Shown: piece by piece, positions 22,385-35,160 of the stretch
Numbering within the stretch: the stretch's first letter is position 1
Layout: each line of letters starts with the position of its first letter
Assembly (NCBI GenBank): GCA_034440575.1
Contig: JAOTOL010001546.1
Location: forward strand, 376,001-440,000
DNA length: 64,000 nucleotides
Reading direction: 5' to 3'
Source: Imbricaverruca yamaguchii
Taxonomy: Eukaryota > Arthropoda > Thecostraca > Neoverrucidae
Notes under the pieces: model-generated
Databases searched by the model: none
What the model saw: the letters and a program-made list of their open reading frames with translations, nothing else
What the model was told of the DNA's origin: nothing
Translations under genes and position numbers: made by a program

Positions 22385-24202
22385 GTGCCTGTCGGCACTG
22401 TAGCACTTCGGTCGGTCCCCGACACCTGACCGCGTCCAATCGTGTCACGCCACGTCCTTCGTCCTCCTGCAGCCCCTCCACAGTTGCCCACGTCCGTTCA
22501 CGTCCCTTCACATCGTGACAGGTCTAACCATGCCAACCATCGCTGGAAATTTTCACCGCTCTGCATGCGCATCATCTGGGAGGAGAGGACAGAGATGGTG
22601 CCGCCTCCCTGTTTGGCAGGCAGTCGCTGCATGCCATCAAAGTGCATGCACAAGCGCAATCGTGGACTCTCGCAGTCCCCGGCTTGCCCATGTCCCCTCC
22701 AGTCCGGCCCTGGCGGAATCCGCAGTTGTCGACACCCGACCGCATCCGCCGACACGTCAGCGTCTCTAGGGCCTCATTTTCGACGCTCGAGCACGTCCGC
22801 CATTGTCGTCGCCGTCCACGTGCCCGGGGTTGTCGGCAAAAGCCCGGCAAAGTCCAGTTGCCAAAGAACATCGCGACACGATCCTCCACGGTGCAGATCA
22901 CGGCCATTCGCGCCCAGTGCGGCTTGGCAGATAGGCCGTCGGCAGGCGCGCAGTTCGATGACGAAATGGCGGGCGCCGGCTCGCTGGTGGCCAATGCCGG
23001 CTGGTGCAGGGCTCGCCTCGTCTGTCGGGCGAGTCTGTTGGGCGACACCAACAGCGCTCAAGTGCCAGGCCCAATGTCAATGCTCGAGCCTGAGTGAGAT
23101 GCTTACGCGGGGGACTCGAGCACAACGGTCGCCGCACGCAACCCATTGCATGTTGTTGACCGTTGGACACTGATATCATCGGTTGGATATTGTCCGAGGG
23201 TCGTCGTCACGCTACTTCACCGGTCAGTCGTCACGTCTGTCCGTCTCTGTACATCATTATTCGTAGTTTGCCATGTCTGTCAGCCATGTTATCTGTCTGT
23301 TGGCACTGTGATGTTTTCGTCAGACTATCTCTGCCAGCGAACCACGTCTTTGTACCATTCAGGATTCAGCATCTACTCGGTGTGCATCCGATGTCTGGGT
23401 ATCTCGTTGGGTGCAGAAGCAGGCCTTTGTGACAGGGCTGTCGTTCCGACGGCCAGTATATTTGTGTGCACGTCTCATAGGAGTGTTTATCTTGCGGTTG
23501 CTACCAGGCGTGTCACTTGATGTACCCGTCAGCGAGAACGCAGAAGACTCTGCAGCTGTGGAGACTTGCCTACTCCATGTGTTTGCAGCTGTCGGGCCTA
23601 AATGGGCGCACTAGCGGATCCAGTACACCAATACAATCGACCAGCAGTCATCCAGGATATGACCACAACCGACCAACTTGGACCCATTATTTATGAATCT
23701 TCTAGCAAAAATGTTATATTTGATGAAAATATGTTCGCTTAAATGTAATTCTGGTAACAAAATATTTCCAAGTCCGTTGCGTTCTTCACCGTCGGAGGCA
23801 AACACTGCATCGATATAGTATGGTATCGGTATGGTGACGTGTAGTGGGCCGGTGTGGTGCCGTGTTGTTGGCCAGTGGCCAGTGGCCAGTGTTCCCATCC
23901 AAAGTTCTGGAAGAACTTCAGGATCGGACGCCACAATGCGACAGGAACTTCTGGACCGACCCAAACTGCACTCACTTTGCAGCCCGTGCAAACAGGCACC
24001 TTGTTGCGTTCAATGTTCGTGAAAGTGCATTTCAGAATTAAGGAGTACCTTTTTTCGACAGTTCACCACAGTGATTCAACTTTTGGATGCGTCTCCCATA
24101 TGGCGCGGAGGAGCCGGATTGTCAAAACAGCGCCTGGAAGTTCGACGCATGTACAATGAGCAATGCACAGCAACCCAAATCAGCGGAAATTCACAGCTAT
24201 CT
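22385..24202. other. Single-copy spacer, no gene recognised
   Basis: The longest frames are 22442-23173 (plus, 243 codons) and 22572-23051 (minus, 159 codons) in a GC-rich part. A minus frame at 22774-23061 contains WQLDFAGLLPTTPGTW, faintly like the start of a retroelement integrase core, but with no further support. The part after 23200 is lower in GC. Confidence 0.35.
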
Positions 24203-24290
24203 TGCCGGGACAACACTCCGAACACTGTGCACCCATCCCAAACTGCCGGGACAACACTCCGAACACTGTGCAACCATCCCAAACTGAACG
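24203..24290. repeat. Direct duplication of about 43 bp
   Basis: Two adjacent copies contain gccgggacaacactccgaac followed by actgtgca and accatcccaaactg. They differ at one or two bases. Confidence 0.85.
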
Positions 24291-25214
24291 GACCATGCCA
24301 AATTGTTGAATTTGCATGGGCGTCACACTATGTGACAGTACTTTTCTATCCACAACCTTGCCGCTCAGCTTGTGCCGCATACAAACGTTCGGTCCCACTG
24401 ACATCGGGCACGCCGTCGCGCGGCCTCCGGGCGTACAGGTCACGTATCATGACGACATGGCAACGTGACCAGCGGCCGGCTAACCGTTCCTTCGTCGGTG
24501 CCGGCTGAACCACCACCGGCCAAACTCCGTCATGGATCTTTGCTTTGAACACAAATGCGCGCGCTTCAAAGGAAACATTTTGGTGGAACCCGCTAAAAAG
24601 CCGCATTCAAAGGTCTGGTGCAATTCTGAGTGACGACTTGAGGCGTTCTAGCAAAAAAAAGTGATTAAGGTTTCAAGAGCGTGACGCTTTGGGCAGACTT
24701 GAGGTTTCGCTCAAATGAGCCTGCGTCGTACATACACGCAGGTAGAAGCGCGAGGTCCTCGCCCGGTGGTGGCTACCGCTTGTAGAGCACCCAGGAGAAC
24801 TTGTAGTGGCCCTGCATGGGGCACTATCATTAGGTAAGTACCCTTTAAAATTTTACGAGTGCAATGTCGAGCGAAAGGATGTGAAAAAATGACTCTACCA
24901 CATTGTGTGTGGGAGGGGCTTTAGAGCGCGTCGACCGTATTCATCATTCATGTTGCCCACCATTTTGTGTGGCTGGGATTTCTGCACAGTTGTTTTGCCT
25001 ACGCCTTGCGGTATGCGAAGCGCATATTCGCTAACTTTTGTACTGAGCTAAATTGTGAAGTGCGTTAAATGGCAAAACATAGTTCTATGACTAAATTTAG
25101 TCTAATTAAAAAATATGTTGGTTCCCTTGCCAGGTCAGGTCAAATAGGTCGATGTCCACGTTCGGTCATTTCATCGTGGGTGCCCCACAGAGTCAGGTGC
25201 CATAAAGACCTGTC
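24291..25214. other. Single-copy spacer
   Basis: No supported gene. A 16-codon minus-strand segment ending in a stop (24773-24823) was considered as a terminal exon and rejected. Confidence 0.4.
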
Positions 25215-27545
25215 GTGGCAGCCGCACATTCCCAGGTGTCACACATACTCACCGTGACGGTCACACAGACCCAGGTGTCACACAGACCCATCGTGACGGT
25301 CCCACATACCCAGGTGTCACACAGACCCATCGTGACGGTCCCACAGACCCGGTGTCCACGACCCACCGTGACGGTCCCCATACCCGGTGTCCCGACCCTC
25401 GTGACGGTCCCCACCGGTGTCCGACCCATCGTGACGGTCCCCATACCCGGTGTCCCGACCCACCGTGATGGTCCACATCCCGGTGTCACGACCCATGTGA
25501 GGTCCCACATACCCAGGTGTCACACATACTCACCGTGACGGTCACACAGACCCAGGTGTCACACAGACCCATCGTGACGGTCCCACATACCCAGGTGTCA
25601 CACAGACCCATCGTGACGGTCCCACAGACCCAGGTGTCACACAGACCCACCGTGACGGTCCCACATACCCAGGTGTCACACAGACCCATCGTGACGGTCC
25701 CACATACCCAGGTGTCACACAGACCCATCGTGACGGTCCCACATACCCAGGTGTCACACAGACCCACCGTGACGGTCCCACATACCCAGGTGTCACACAG
25801 ACCCATCGTGACGGTCCCACATACCCAGGTGTCACACAGATCCAGGTGTCACACATATTCATCGTGACGGTCCCACAGACCCAGGTGTCACACAGACCCA
25901 TCGTGACGGTCCCACATACCCAGGTGTCACACAGACCCAGGTGTCACACAGATTCATCGTGACGGTCACACAGACCCAGGTGTCACACAGACCCATCGTG
26001 ACGGTCACACAGACCCAGGTGTCACACAGACCCATCGTGACGGTCCCACATACCCAGGTGTCACACAGACCCAGGTGTCACACAGATTCATCGTGACGGT
26101 CCCACAGACCCAGGTGTCACACAGACCCATCGTGACGGTCCCACATACCCAGGTGTCACACAGACCCAGGTGTCACACAGATTCATCGTGACGGTCACAC
26201 AGACCCAGGTGTCACACAGACTCATCGTGACGGTCACACAGACCCAGGTGTCACACAGACCCATCGTGACGGTCCCACATACCCAGGTGTCACACAGACC
26301 CAGATGTCACACAGATTCATCGTGACGGTCCCACATACCCAGGTGTCACACAGACCCAGGTGTCACACAGACCCAGGTGTCACACATATTCATCGTGACG
26401 ATCCCACAGACCCAGGTGTCGCACAGACCCAGGTGTCACACAGACCCATCGTGACGGTCCCACATACCCAGGCGTCACACAGACCCATCGTGACGGTCCC
26501 ACATACCCAGGTGTCACACAGACCCATCGTGACGGTCCCACATACCCAGGTGTCACACAGACTCATCGTGATGGTCACACATACCCAGGTGTCACACAGA
26601 CCCATCGTGACGGTCCCACATACCCAGGTGTCACACAGACTCATCATGACGGTCCCACATACCCAGGTGTCACACAGACCCATCGTGACGGTCCCACATA
26701 CCCAGGTGTCACACAGACTCATCGTGACGGTCACACATACCCAGGTGTCACACAGACCCATCGTGACGGTCCCACATACCCAGGTGTCACACAGACTCAT
26801 CATGACGGTCCCACATACCCAGGTGTCACACAGACTCATTGTGACGGTCACACATACCCAGGTGTCACACAGACCCATCGTGACGGTCCCACATACCCAG
26901 GTGTCACACAGACTCATCATGACGGTCCCACAGACCCAGGTGTCACACAGACTCATCGTGACGGTCCCACATACCCAGGTGTCACACAGACTCATCGTGA
27001 CGGTCGCACAGACCCAGGTGTCACACAGACTCATCGTGACGATCACACAGACCCAGGTGTCACACAGACCCATCGTGACGGTCCCACATACCCAGGTGTC
27101 ACACAGACCCATCGTGACGGTCCCACATACCCAGGTGTCACACAGACTCATCGTGACGGTCACACATACCCAGGTGTCACACAGACCCATCGTGACGGTC
27201 CCACATACCCAGGTGTTACACAGACTCATCATGACGGTCCCACAGACCCAGGTGTCACACAGATTCATCGTGACGATCCCACATACCCAGGTGTCACACA
27301 GACTCATCATGACGGTCCCACAGACCCAGGTGTCACACAGACCCATCGTGACGATCACACAGACCCAGGTGTCACACAGACTCATCGTGACGGTCACACA
27401 GACCCAGGTGTCACACAGATTCATCGTGACGGTCACACAGACCCAGGTGTCACACAGACCAAGGTGTCACACAGACTCATCGTGACGGTCACACAGACCC
27501 AGGTGTCACACAGACTCATCGGGACAGTCACACAGACCCATGCGT
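25215..27545. repeat. 39-bp minisatellite, about 60 copies, 2.3 kb
   Basis: The unit is built from cccatcgtgacggtcccaca and tacccaggtgtcacacaga. Frequent variants are ccg/ctc/att after caga, cataccc/cagaccc, and acggtc/acgatc. Some places hold partial units of about 18 bp (cccaggtgtcacacagac). Copies at 25340-25500 carry deletions. As 39 is a multiple of three, 393-codon plus and 348-codon minus frames stay open, with no sign that either is translated. Confidence 0.98.
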
Positions 27546-28634
27546 GGCCAGTTTTCATACCTCGGTCGTGAAACAAATTTGATTTTTTACTTTAATATCA
27601 GTGGTATTCAGTGTAACGACTTGACTTAGCACCGTGACGCTATGATCCCTCTGACGTCAGAAATGCAATCGATGTGAAAGTTACTATTGTAGACCATGGA
27701 CTAGCGATTATTACCTTATGTTGTATTTCGTCCGTCCATGTGCTACCGAGACACCTGCGGCACTCGGGACCTCGGTAACTCGGCCATATTTCAGCGACCT
27801 TTCCGGATGCTAACTTGAAGTCTGGAAACCCATCAATGACGCGATTTGTCATTGCATATGGTACTTCATTTTTATTAAATAGTACGTCGAGCTGAACTTA
27901 TGCGTGAACCACGTCCCACATGAAATCTCAGATTAGTCTTGTGATCTGACATTGAGATCGTCTTGTCTTCCTTTCATTTTGTTTGACTATTGGTACATGC
28001 ACTCTGATTGAGCTTTTGAGCATACCTTTGCCATTTAGTTGATGATGACAACTATTTAAATGTACGTCTGAAAACGGCACAGAGACGTATTCCAATTTGT
28101 ACAATACAGAGACGTATTGTGATAAGTTGCCAGACTGACGTATACCAGCTCTATTATACCACAGCATTCTGAAATGCACTTGCATAAGTTGTCCTTATTA
28201 TGTTCAGTGCAAGACCAAGTTACAAAGCGATATCTTGAAAATAATCCAGGAGTTGTCTTTGGAAAACCCCGCGGAACCAAATTTAGCCGTCACACTGCGA
28301 TAGTTAATACAGCTTACCACTGCAGCGTATCCCTGCATATCCAAATCAGCATATGCAAATACATCAGGTGCTAAGAGCATGGTTAATAAATATGGAAGTG
28401 CAACAACGAATATCCGGTACTCCTGCACACCACCAACGTATATACCCTTTGTGTTGCACACCCACGTGCAGGCTGAGCATTGCACCATGACTCTACCGTT
28501 ACCCGTCACATTTCGCCACGACTTCACCATTATCTGTCACTATCGCGCATGTTTACAATGACACCAGGTCAGCAGCGGCGGTGGCGTACCTGCTCATACT
28601 GGACCCGGCTAACCGCTCGCCGCTCACCGAGACG
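27546..28634. other. Single-copy spacer, no gene recognised
   Basis: Low-GC single-copy DNA with frames of at most about 108 codons. No domains or RNA genes are seen. Confidence 0.45.
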
Positions 28635-28860
28635 TGCTCGGGGCGGTCTTCCACCCAGAGAGCCGATATGCCCGGGCCCAGACCGAGTGGGGGAGTGGTC
28701 TCCCACCCAGAGAGCCGATATTACCGGGCCCGACCGAGTGGGGGAGTGGTCTCCCACCCAGAGAGCGATATTCCCGGGCCACGACCGAGTGGGGAGCGGT
28801 CTCACGCCCAGGGAGCGATATTCCAGGGTTCCGGCTGAGTGGAGAAGCGGTTTCCCGCCA
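28635..28860. repeat. 51-bp minisatellite, about 4.5 copies
   Basis: The unit contains gagccgatattaccgggccc and gaccgagtgggggagtggtc. Copies become divergent and shorter (47-49 bp) toward the right. Confidence 0.9.
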
Positions 28861-29862
28861 AGCTGGCGCTCTCGCGCTGGATTTGCCACGTTGTAAGACG
28901 CCCGAGGGATGATTGGCTGCTCAAACGGATATTAGTGGAGCCACCATAAGCTGATCAGCTGTACAATACGAGTTCCGCCCGGTGCAGTGTTCTTCATAAT
29001 CTGCTCTTGATTAGATATGGTGCGACAGAATCGTTTCGGAGCGTACGGCTACGAAAAAGTTCAAGTGTTGGCTTTCGGCTTGACGTTTGATATTCCCAAG
29101 GTGGTTGCTCTACATTCTTGCTCGTCAAACACTCTGCTGATTTAGATGTCAGCTTCCCAGGAAAACACAAAGCAGCTGGTGGTAGTCACCCACGTTCGCA
29201 CTCGCCAATTAACTACAATCATATCATGACCCAGGGGAAGCCACCAAGCCTGACCCTCATGACTGAAACACACAACCCAATGGATCGCAGATCTGCCGCA
29301 AAGACACACCGCTGGAGGGCCGAACATGACAGGGCAATGCCTGATGCAGCCGCGGCCGGCACGAGCCGGGCACTGCGCCGATCTGTGCTCGCCAGCTACC
29401 CCCCCCCCCCGATGGCACGTCGATCCAATAGAGCGTCCGCACGAATCGATGCTGGACGAGCAGTACATCGATGCCGGGCTGGCGCGCACAACGCGCTGTT
29501 CGAGCACGCCCGGAAATCCTGTCGTGTCTTCCCGACCGCCGTATCCGGGGATATTCGCACGGCGCCGAGCGATCTTCCCGATTGTATAAAGATGAGGACG
29601 GCCGGCAGATGTGATGAATACGATGAATGATAAAGGATGACGCACGCAAGTGCGAGTGTCTGTTCCGCCGTGTAATGCGAGCGCGCGTCGACTGCTCCGA
29701 TGCCCCGACGTCGGCGTGTCGGCTGTAACGGCCGTGACGACAGCACGCCGTCACGGCGTGGCCGCGTCACGCAGATCGGCCAGCGTAACGAGTCGCCGCC
29801 CCTCTGCTGATCGTCACTGCGCTATTGAGACGATGGTGGGCTTGGGCCGGGTGTGGCGAGAC
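28861..29862. other. Single-copy spacer with overlapping frames
   Basis: Between 29118 and 29770 both strands have frames of 120-170 codons, which reflects GC-rich composition. None has a recognisable domain. A run of 10 C lies at about 29400. Confidence 0.35.
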
Positions 29863-30050
29863 ACGACTGGCGCGGCGAGACGTGACTGGCGCGGCGATAC
29901 TTGGCTGGCGCGGCGAGACGTGACTGGCGCGGCGAGACACGACTGGCGCGGCGATACTTGGCTGGCGCGGCGAGACGTGACCGGCGCGGCGAGACGTGAC
30001 TGGCGCGGCGAGACACGACTGGCGCGGCGAGACGTGACTGGCGCACCCAA
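29863..30050. repeat. 19-bp minisatellite, about 10 copies
   Basis: Unit gactggcgcggcgagacgt, with variants gatacttg and gagacac. Variant order suggests a 57-bp (three-unit) supra-repeat. Both strands remain open. Confidence 0.93.
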
Positions 30051-30455
30051 CACGTGCTGGTAGAGGCGCAGCGAGTCAGCGAGCGGCGGGGTAATGTGGC
30101 GCCAGGTCCGACCCGCCATTCGGCTATCGACGACGCCAAGCATAGTCGCCGCCTATGGAGGCTGCGTGGTGTTGTGTTTCGGCGACATGACACTGACATT
30201 TACACTGTCACTCTGACTGTTAACGACTGTGAGTGTCTGACACTGGTGTCGTCACTCACAATGGCACTGGCGCTCGCTGTATGTTGCACCGTCTGGTGTT
30301 GTTCACCAATGACGCCGATAAGCAGCACTACGAAGAGGACTGATGCACACAACTAATGGCGACAATTACCGCACGATTACTATGCTGACACCGACGCTAT
30401 CCATCGACCAAGCTGACCAACGCCAGCCGAAGCTGGGTGCGTCGGGCCGGCAATG
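30051..30455. other. Single-copy spacer
   Basis: Nothing recognised beyond irregular cactgac/tgacact words that foreshadow the next repeat. Confidence 0.4.
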
Positions 30456-30850
30456 TCACCTATACTCTCCGCCAGTGTTACCGACCGGCACCACCACTAC
30501 CACCAATCGACACTGAATAACACTGACACCGCCACCAGTTGACTGAAAATGACACCGATATTGTCCACCAGTGTTACCGACCGGCACTGCCACTACCACT
30601 AATCGACACTGAATAACACTGACACCGCCACCAGTTGACTGAAAATGACACCGATATCGTCCGCCAGTGTTACCGACCGGCACTGCCACTGCCACTGCCA
30701 CCAATCGACACTGGATGACACTGACACCGCCACAAGTTAACACTGACTGGCAATGACGTCGATATCGTTTGACGGATCTACCGACCGGCGCTGCCACTGC
30801 CACCAATCGACACTGGATGATACTGGCACTGCCAGCAATTGACACCGACT
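30456..30850. repeat. Complex tandem repeat of about 95-110 bp, about 4 copies
   Basis: ttaccgaccggcactgccac recurs at about 30478, 30575, 30669 and (diverged) 30778. Between copies lie aatcgacactgaataacact and agttgactgaaaatgacacc. Unit lengths vary from gain or loss of cactgc trimers. Confidence 0.85.
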
Positions 30851-30855
30851 GGCAT

Positions 30856-30907
30856 TGCCACCGTCACTGCCACCGTCACTGCCACCGTCACTGCCACCGT
30901 CACCGCC
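30856..30907. repeat. 12-bp repeat, 4 copies
   Basis: Units of tgccaccgtcac. It sits directly after the larger complex repeat and may derive from its cactgccac motif. Confidence 0.88.
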
Positions 30908-31016
30908 ACAGACGACGGCCGGCGGCGGGAGACCGAGGCCCGCTCACCGAGGCCGCGTCGGTTCCGCGCCGTCAGCGCCGTTACGGAGTCCGAAGCGCCA
31001 GAGTGAGCCACAACCT

Positions 31017-31225
31017 CGCACCGTCAACTCAGGCGCCAAAGCTTGCTTCAGCGCGCGCCGTCCCAAATGTGCTGCCGTTCTGTCAGCTGACTGTCGCGCC
31101 AAACCTTGCTTCAGCGCGCGCCACCCCAAATGTGCCGCCGTTCTGTCAGCTGACTGTGGCGCCAAACCTTGCTTCAGCGCGCGCCGTCCCAAATGTGCCG
31201 CCGTTCTGTCAGCTGACTGTGGCGC
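31017..31225. repeat. 63-bp minisatellite, 3.3 copies
   Basis: The unit contains ccaaaccttgcttcagcgcg, caaatgtgccgccgttctg and tcagctgactgtggcg. It equals 21 codons, so frames stay open on both strands. Confidence 0.93.
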
Positions 31226-31544
31226 GCGCACGGCGACAGAGCGATCAACACGCCATCAAGGCCGTCCGTACGTCGACCCTGAGGCGCTCACACTACCGAG
31301 GCCGTTCGGCCGATCAGGAGCATCGAAGACCCATGCCCTCCTCACTCGGTGTTCGAGACGTTTAAATGTCGGCGTCGGTGCGTGTTTGTTGACTTCTCCA
31401 CTCTGTCCAATGTCACTTGTGATTGATTATGCGGACTTCGGACGCTTTCGCTTCGACGGCCAGGGCGCGCAATGTGTTACAGGGTCCGTGTTTCCCACTC
31501 GTCCTCCGCCTTCTTTTCTCCTCGCTACAGTGTGAGCTGCTGGG
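31226..31544. other. Short spacer
   Basis: No repeat or gene recognised. It is crossed by the tail of frames that originate in the 63-bp array. Confidence 0.4.
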
Positions 31545-32225
31545 TCCGTGAGTTACGCGTCACCGTTACGACATCAACTGCGCGGTGAGCCATGGACTGC
31601 CGGACGAGGTCAGGAAGTTTCGCGTCGCCGTTACGACATCGGCTGCATGGTGAACCAGGGGTCGCCGGATGAGGTGAGGAAGTTTCGCGTCGCCGTTACG
31701 ACATCAGCTGTGCAGTGAGCCAGGGGCCGCTGGACGGACGAGGTGAGGCAGTTTCGCGTCGCCGTTACGACATCGGCTGCGCGGTGAACCTCGGGCCGAG
31801 ATGAGGAAGCTTCGCGTCGCCGTTATGACATCAGCTGTGCAGTGAGCCAGGGGCTGCTGGGCGGACGAGGTTAGGCAGTTTCGCGTCGCCGTTACGACAT
31901 CGGCTGCGCGGTGAACCTCCGGATGAGATGAGGCAGTATCGCGTCACCGTTACATCGGCTGCGCGGTGAACCTCCGGATGAGGTGAGGCAGTTTCGCGTC
32001 GCCGTTACAACATCGGCTTTGCAGTGAGCCAGGGGCCGCTGGACGGACGAGGTGAGGCAGTATCGCGTCACCGTTACATCGGCTGCGCGGTGAACCTCCG
32101 GATGAGGTGAGGCAGTTTCGCGTCGCCGTTACGACATCGGCTGCGCGGTGAACCTCCGGATGAGGTGAGGCAGTTTCGCGTCGCCGTTACGACATCGGCT
32201 GCGCGGTGAGCCAGGGGCCGCCGAA
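31545..32225. repeat. 58-bp minisatellite, about 12 copies
   Basis: The unit contains gtgaggcagtttcgcgtcgc, cgttacgacatcggctgcgc and ggtgaacctccggatgag. The period is 58 bp (32107 and 32165). Some units carry an alternative gagccaggggccgctggacg segment, and some are shortened by loss of acgaca. Confidence 0.95.
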
Positions 32226-33290
32226 GTCGGCTGCGACCGCCGGACGAGACGTGATTCATTCCGATTGTGCATTGTTCTTCGCTTCGGTGACATGGTGTTC
32301 AACATCGATCCTCGGCGGGGCTGGAAAAATAGGTTGTGGCCAGATTTTTTTTCTTCCAGAATATTATCCTCTGCAGAAAATTATCCTCTTATTTTTTCTC
32401 ATTTGTGGGTTCAATGGTGCTGTTTGACAAGACAATACTCGTGATGAAGTGTTCAAGATTCACTAGGTGGTGCAAGCTGATATTTCAATGTCACAGGTTT
32501 GAAGGTTCTCTATACTTGACTGTTCTGACCAGGATTACAAAGTACAGATCCAACCCTGGCCACATGTGATTTTGGCGATAACAGGAGGAACGGGGAGGGT
32601 GCAGGGTGCAGGTAGTGTAGGGGAACGGATCGGTAGAGATTATATATGCCATTGTTGTAATGCAAATAGCCCAGCTCTAGAACAATTTGTGGCTGGGCCA
32701 CACTACCTTCAGCTTCCGGGACTTGCTTCCCAAAATGTCTTCTGGTACACGACAGGACACACCTGGTCTAGGGCTTAGGCTAGAGGTCAGGTCCTGGAAC
32801 AAGGAAACTTACACCTGGTCCAGGGCTAGAGGCCAGGCTAGAGGCCAAGCTAGAGGCCAGGCGCTGGGAAAAGGAGGCGTACCGTGAGCGTGAGGCCAAA
32901 GTCGGAAGAAGAGACGATATTCAGCTGGGATGGCCGACCAAGGAGTTTGGAGCGATGGACCAATTGTCAGGGGGTGAACTCGCAAAATACACTCATTGCC
33001 GACACCGACGCAGCGTCCTGGACTTATGAAATTTGAGTGGACACTAATACTTATGACAATTATTCTGACATAACTTCTTTTTTTTCTTTCTGAAATTATT
33101 AAATATCACTTGCCAAAAAAATTACTTTTGCTGTTTTTAGCGCAGATTATGAGCGGGCTTGTGATCATTAGAAGCACTACAAGGTCACAACAAAAATCAA
33201 AATGGCACCAAAATTAGCTCATTAAGAGGCTTTATGAATCTATATTTGCACTTTTTACTTTGGCTGGATCCGGTGGATGTCACCACTGGT
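32226..33290. other. Single-copy spacer, no gene recognised
   Basis: AT-rich parts alternate with ordinary sequence. Three copies of ggctagaggccag-like units lie at about 32824-32865. No domain or RNA gene is recognised. Confidence 0.45.
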
Positions 33291-33323
33291 CCAAGACATC
33301 GCACCAGTGCTGCGATGTCTTGG
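33291..33323. repeat. Perfect hairpin, 13-bp arms, 7-nt loop
   Basis: ccaagacatcgca, loop ccagtgc, then the exact reverse complement tgcgatgtcttgg. It forms the left boundary of the next array. Confidence 0.9.
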
Positions 33324-33921
33324 TGTGCAGTGTTCAGTGTGCAGTGTGCAGTATGGTGTGCAGTGTGGTGTGCAGTGTGGTGTGCAGTGTGGTGTGCAGT
33401 GTGGTGTGCTGAGTGCAGTATGGTGTGCAGTGTGGTGTGCAGTGTGCAGTGTGCAGTGCAGTGTGGTGTGCAGTGCAGTGTGGTGTGCAGTGTGGTGTGC
33501 AGTGTGGTGTGCAGAGTGCAGTATGGTGTGCAGTGTGGTGTGCAGTGTGCAGTGTGCAGTGTGCAGTGCAGTGTGGTGTGCAGTGCAGTGTGGTGTGCAG
33601 TGTGGTGTGCAGTGTGGTGTGCAGTGTGCAGTGTGCAGTGTGGTGTGCAGTGTGCAGTGTGGTGTGCAGTGTGCAGTGTGGTGTGCAGTGTGGTGTGCAG
33701 TGTGCAGTGTGCAGTGTGGTGTGCAGTGTGCAGTGTGGTGTGCAGTGTGGTGTGCAGTGTGCAGTGTGAAGTGTGGTGTGCAGTGTGCAGTGTGGTGTGC
33801 AGTGTGGTGTGCAGTGTGGTGTGCAGTGTGCAGTGTGCAGTGTGCAGTGTGCAGTGTGCAGTGTGCAGTGTGGTGTGCAGTGTGCAGTGTGCAGTGTGGT
33901 GTGCAGTGTGCAGTGTGGTGC
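33324..33921. repeat. GTGTGCA/GTGTGGT compound repeat, about 600 bp
   Basis: Irregular mixture of gtgtgca (7 bp) and gtgtggtgtgca (12 bp) words. It is low complexity: VWCAVCSVQ strings on plus and HTAHCTLHTTLH strings on minus stay open but are shadows. Confidence 0.95.
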
Positions 33922-34029
33922 AAGCCACTTCCTCTCATACAACGTCCGTGCGGCCAATTTTAACTTCGTCCAAGTCGGGGACTCCCTGCCCCTTTGCCCC
34001 GTCCCCATACATCCATCTGTTTCCTGCGT

Positions 34030-34255
34030 CCTTGTGAGAAGCTGTCGCTGCGCCACTTTGGCGCCCTTGTGTGAAGTTGTCGCTGCGCCACTTTGGCGCC
34101 CTTGTGTGAAGCTGGCGCTGCGCAACTTTGGCGCCCATGTGTGAAGCTGGTGCTGCGCAACTTTGGCGCCCATCTGTGAAGCTGGTGCTGCGCAACTTTG
34201 GCGCCCTTGTGTGAAGCTGGCGCTGCACCACTTTAGCGCTCTTGTGTGAAGCAAA
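34030..34255. repeat. 35-bp minisatellite, 6.4 copies
   Basis: The unit contains gaagctggtgctgcgcaact and ttggcgcccatgtgt. The last units are diverged. Confidence 0.93.
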
Positions 34256-34536
34256 CGATACGCCACTTTGCAATAACACGGTGTTGAGATATACCAAAAG
34301 GAGAGAATGTCAGATGGTTTATTTATACGCAATGTCGTGGCTGGATAACTGTTAAGAAGCGAGAGGCCGCTGGGGCGACCAGTGCAGTCCCTATCTGCTA
34401 GATGCACTACGTCGGCAGCACCCCAGGTGAATGTGACACCGGTGTCAGGACATCGAGAACATCGAGAGTATAATGAGGGCCCTCAGAGTAAGAATGGCAC
34501 GATGCGAACAGCACCTCGTGCCGACGTGCGCTGCAG
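34256..34536. other. Short spacer between arrays
   Basis: No gene or repeat recognised. Confidence 0.4.
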
Positions 34537-35160
34537 TCACAGCGTCGGACAGTGTACCCGCCGTGGTGACGGTGTCGGACAGTGTACCCGCCGTGGTGAC
34601 AGCATCAGACATTGTACCAGCCGTGCTGACGGTGCCGGACATTGTACCCACTGTGGTGACGGTGTCGGACAGTGTACCCGCCGTGGTGACGGTGTCGGGC
34701 ATTGTACCCACTGTGGTGACGGTGCCGGACAGTGTACCCGCCGTGGTGACGGTGTCGGACAGTGTACCCGGCGTGGTGACAGCATCAGACATTGTACCAG
34801 CCGTGCTGACGGTGCCGGACATTGTACCCACTGTGGTGACGGTGTCGGACAGTGTACCCGCCGTGGTGACGGTGTCGGACAGTGTACCCGCCGTGCTGAC
34901 GGTGCCGGACATTGTACCCACTGTGGTGACGGTGTCGGACAGTGTACCCGCCGTGGTGACGGTGTCGGACAGTGTACCCGCCGTGCTGACGGTGCCGGAC
35001 ATTGTACCCACTGTGGTGACGGTGTCAGACAGTTTACTCGCTGTGGTTATTATGTCAGACATCGTCCGTACCGCGGTCACTATGTCTGACAGCTCACTCA
35101 CTGTGGTGACAATAACGGACAGTGTACCTGCTGTGATGACGATGTCAGTGTGCATACTGT
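34537..35160. repeat. 30-bp minisatellite, subfamily A, about 21 copies
   Basis: Unit gtgtcggacagtgtacccgc plus cgtggtgacg. Variants are ccgtgctgacggtgcc, gacattgtacccact and agcatcagac. Units become diverged at 35035-35160, where they grade into subfamily B. Confidence 0.95.

Noticed and set aside
22774..23061. Gypsy-type integrase fragment on the minus strand
   Set aside because: Only WQLDFAGLLPTTPGTW resembles an integrase core start. No zinc-binding domain, later acidic residues or reverse transcriptase was seen.
24773..24823. Short terminal exon on the minus strand (CPMQGHYKFSWVLYKR then stop)
   Set aside because: Only 16 codons, with a weak acceptor and no partner exon. Chance cannot be excluded.
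26304..27485. 393-codon plus-strand frame in the 39-bp array as a repeat-protein gene
   Set aside because: The minus strand is also open for 348 codons over the same array, half units and deletions occur, and no unique flanking coding sequence is seen. It is explained by a stop-free unit that is a multiple of three.
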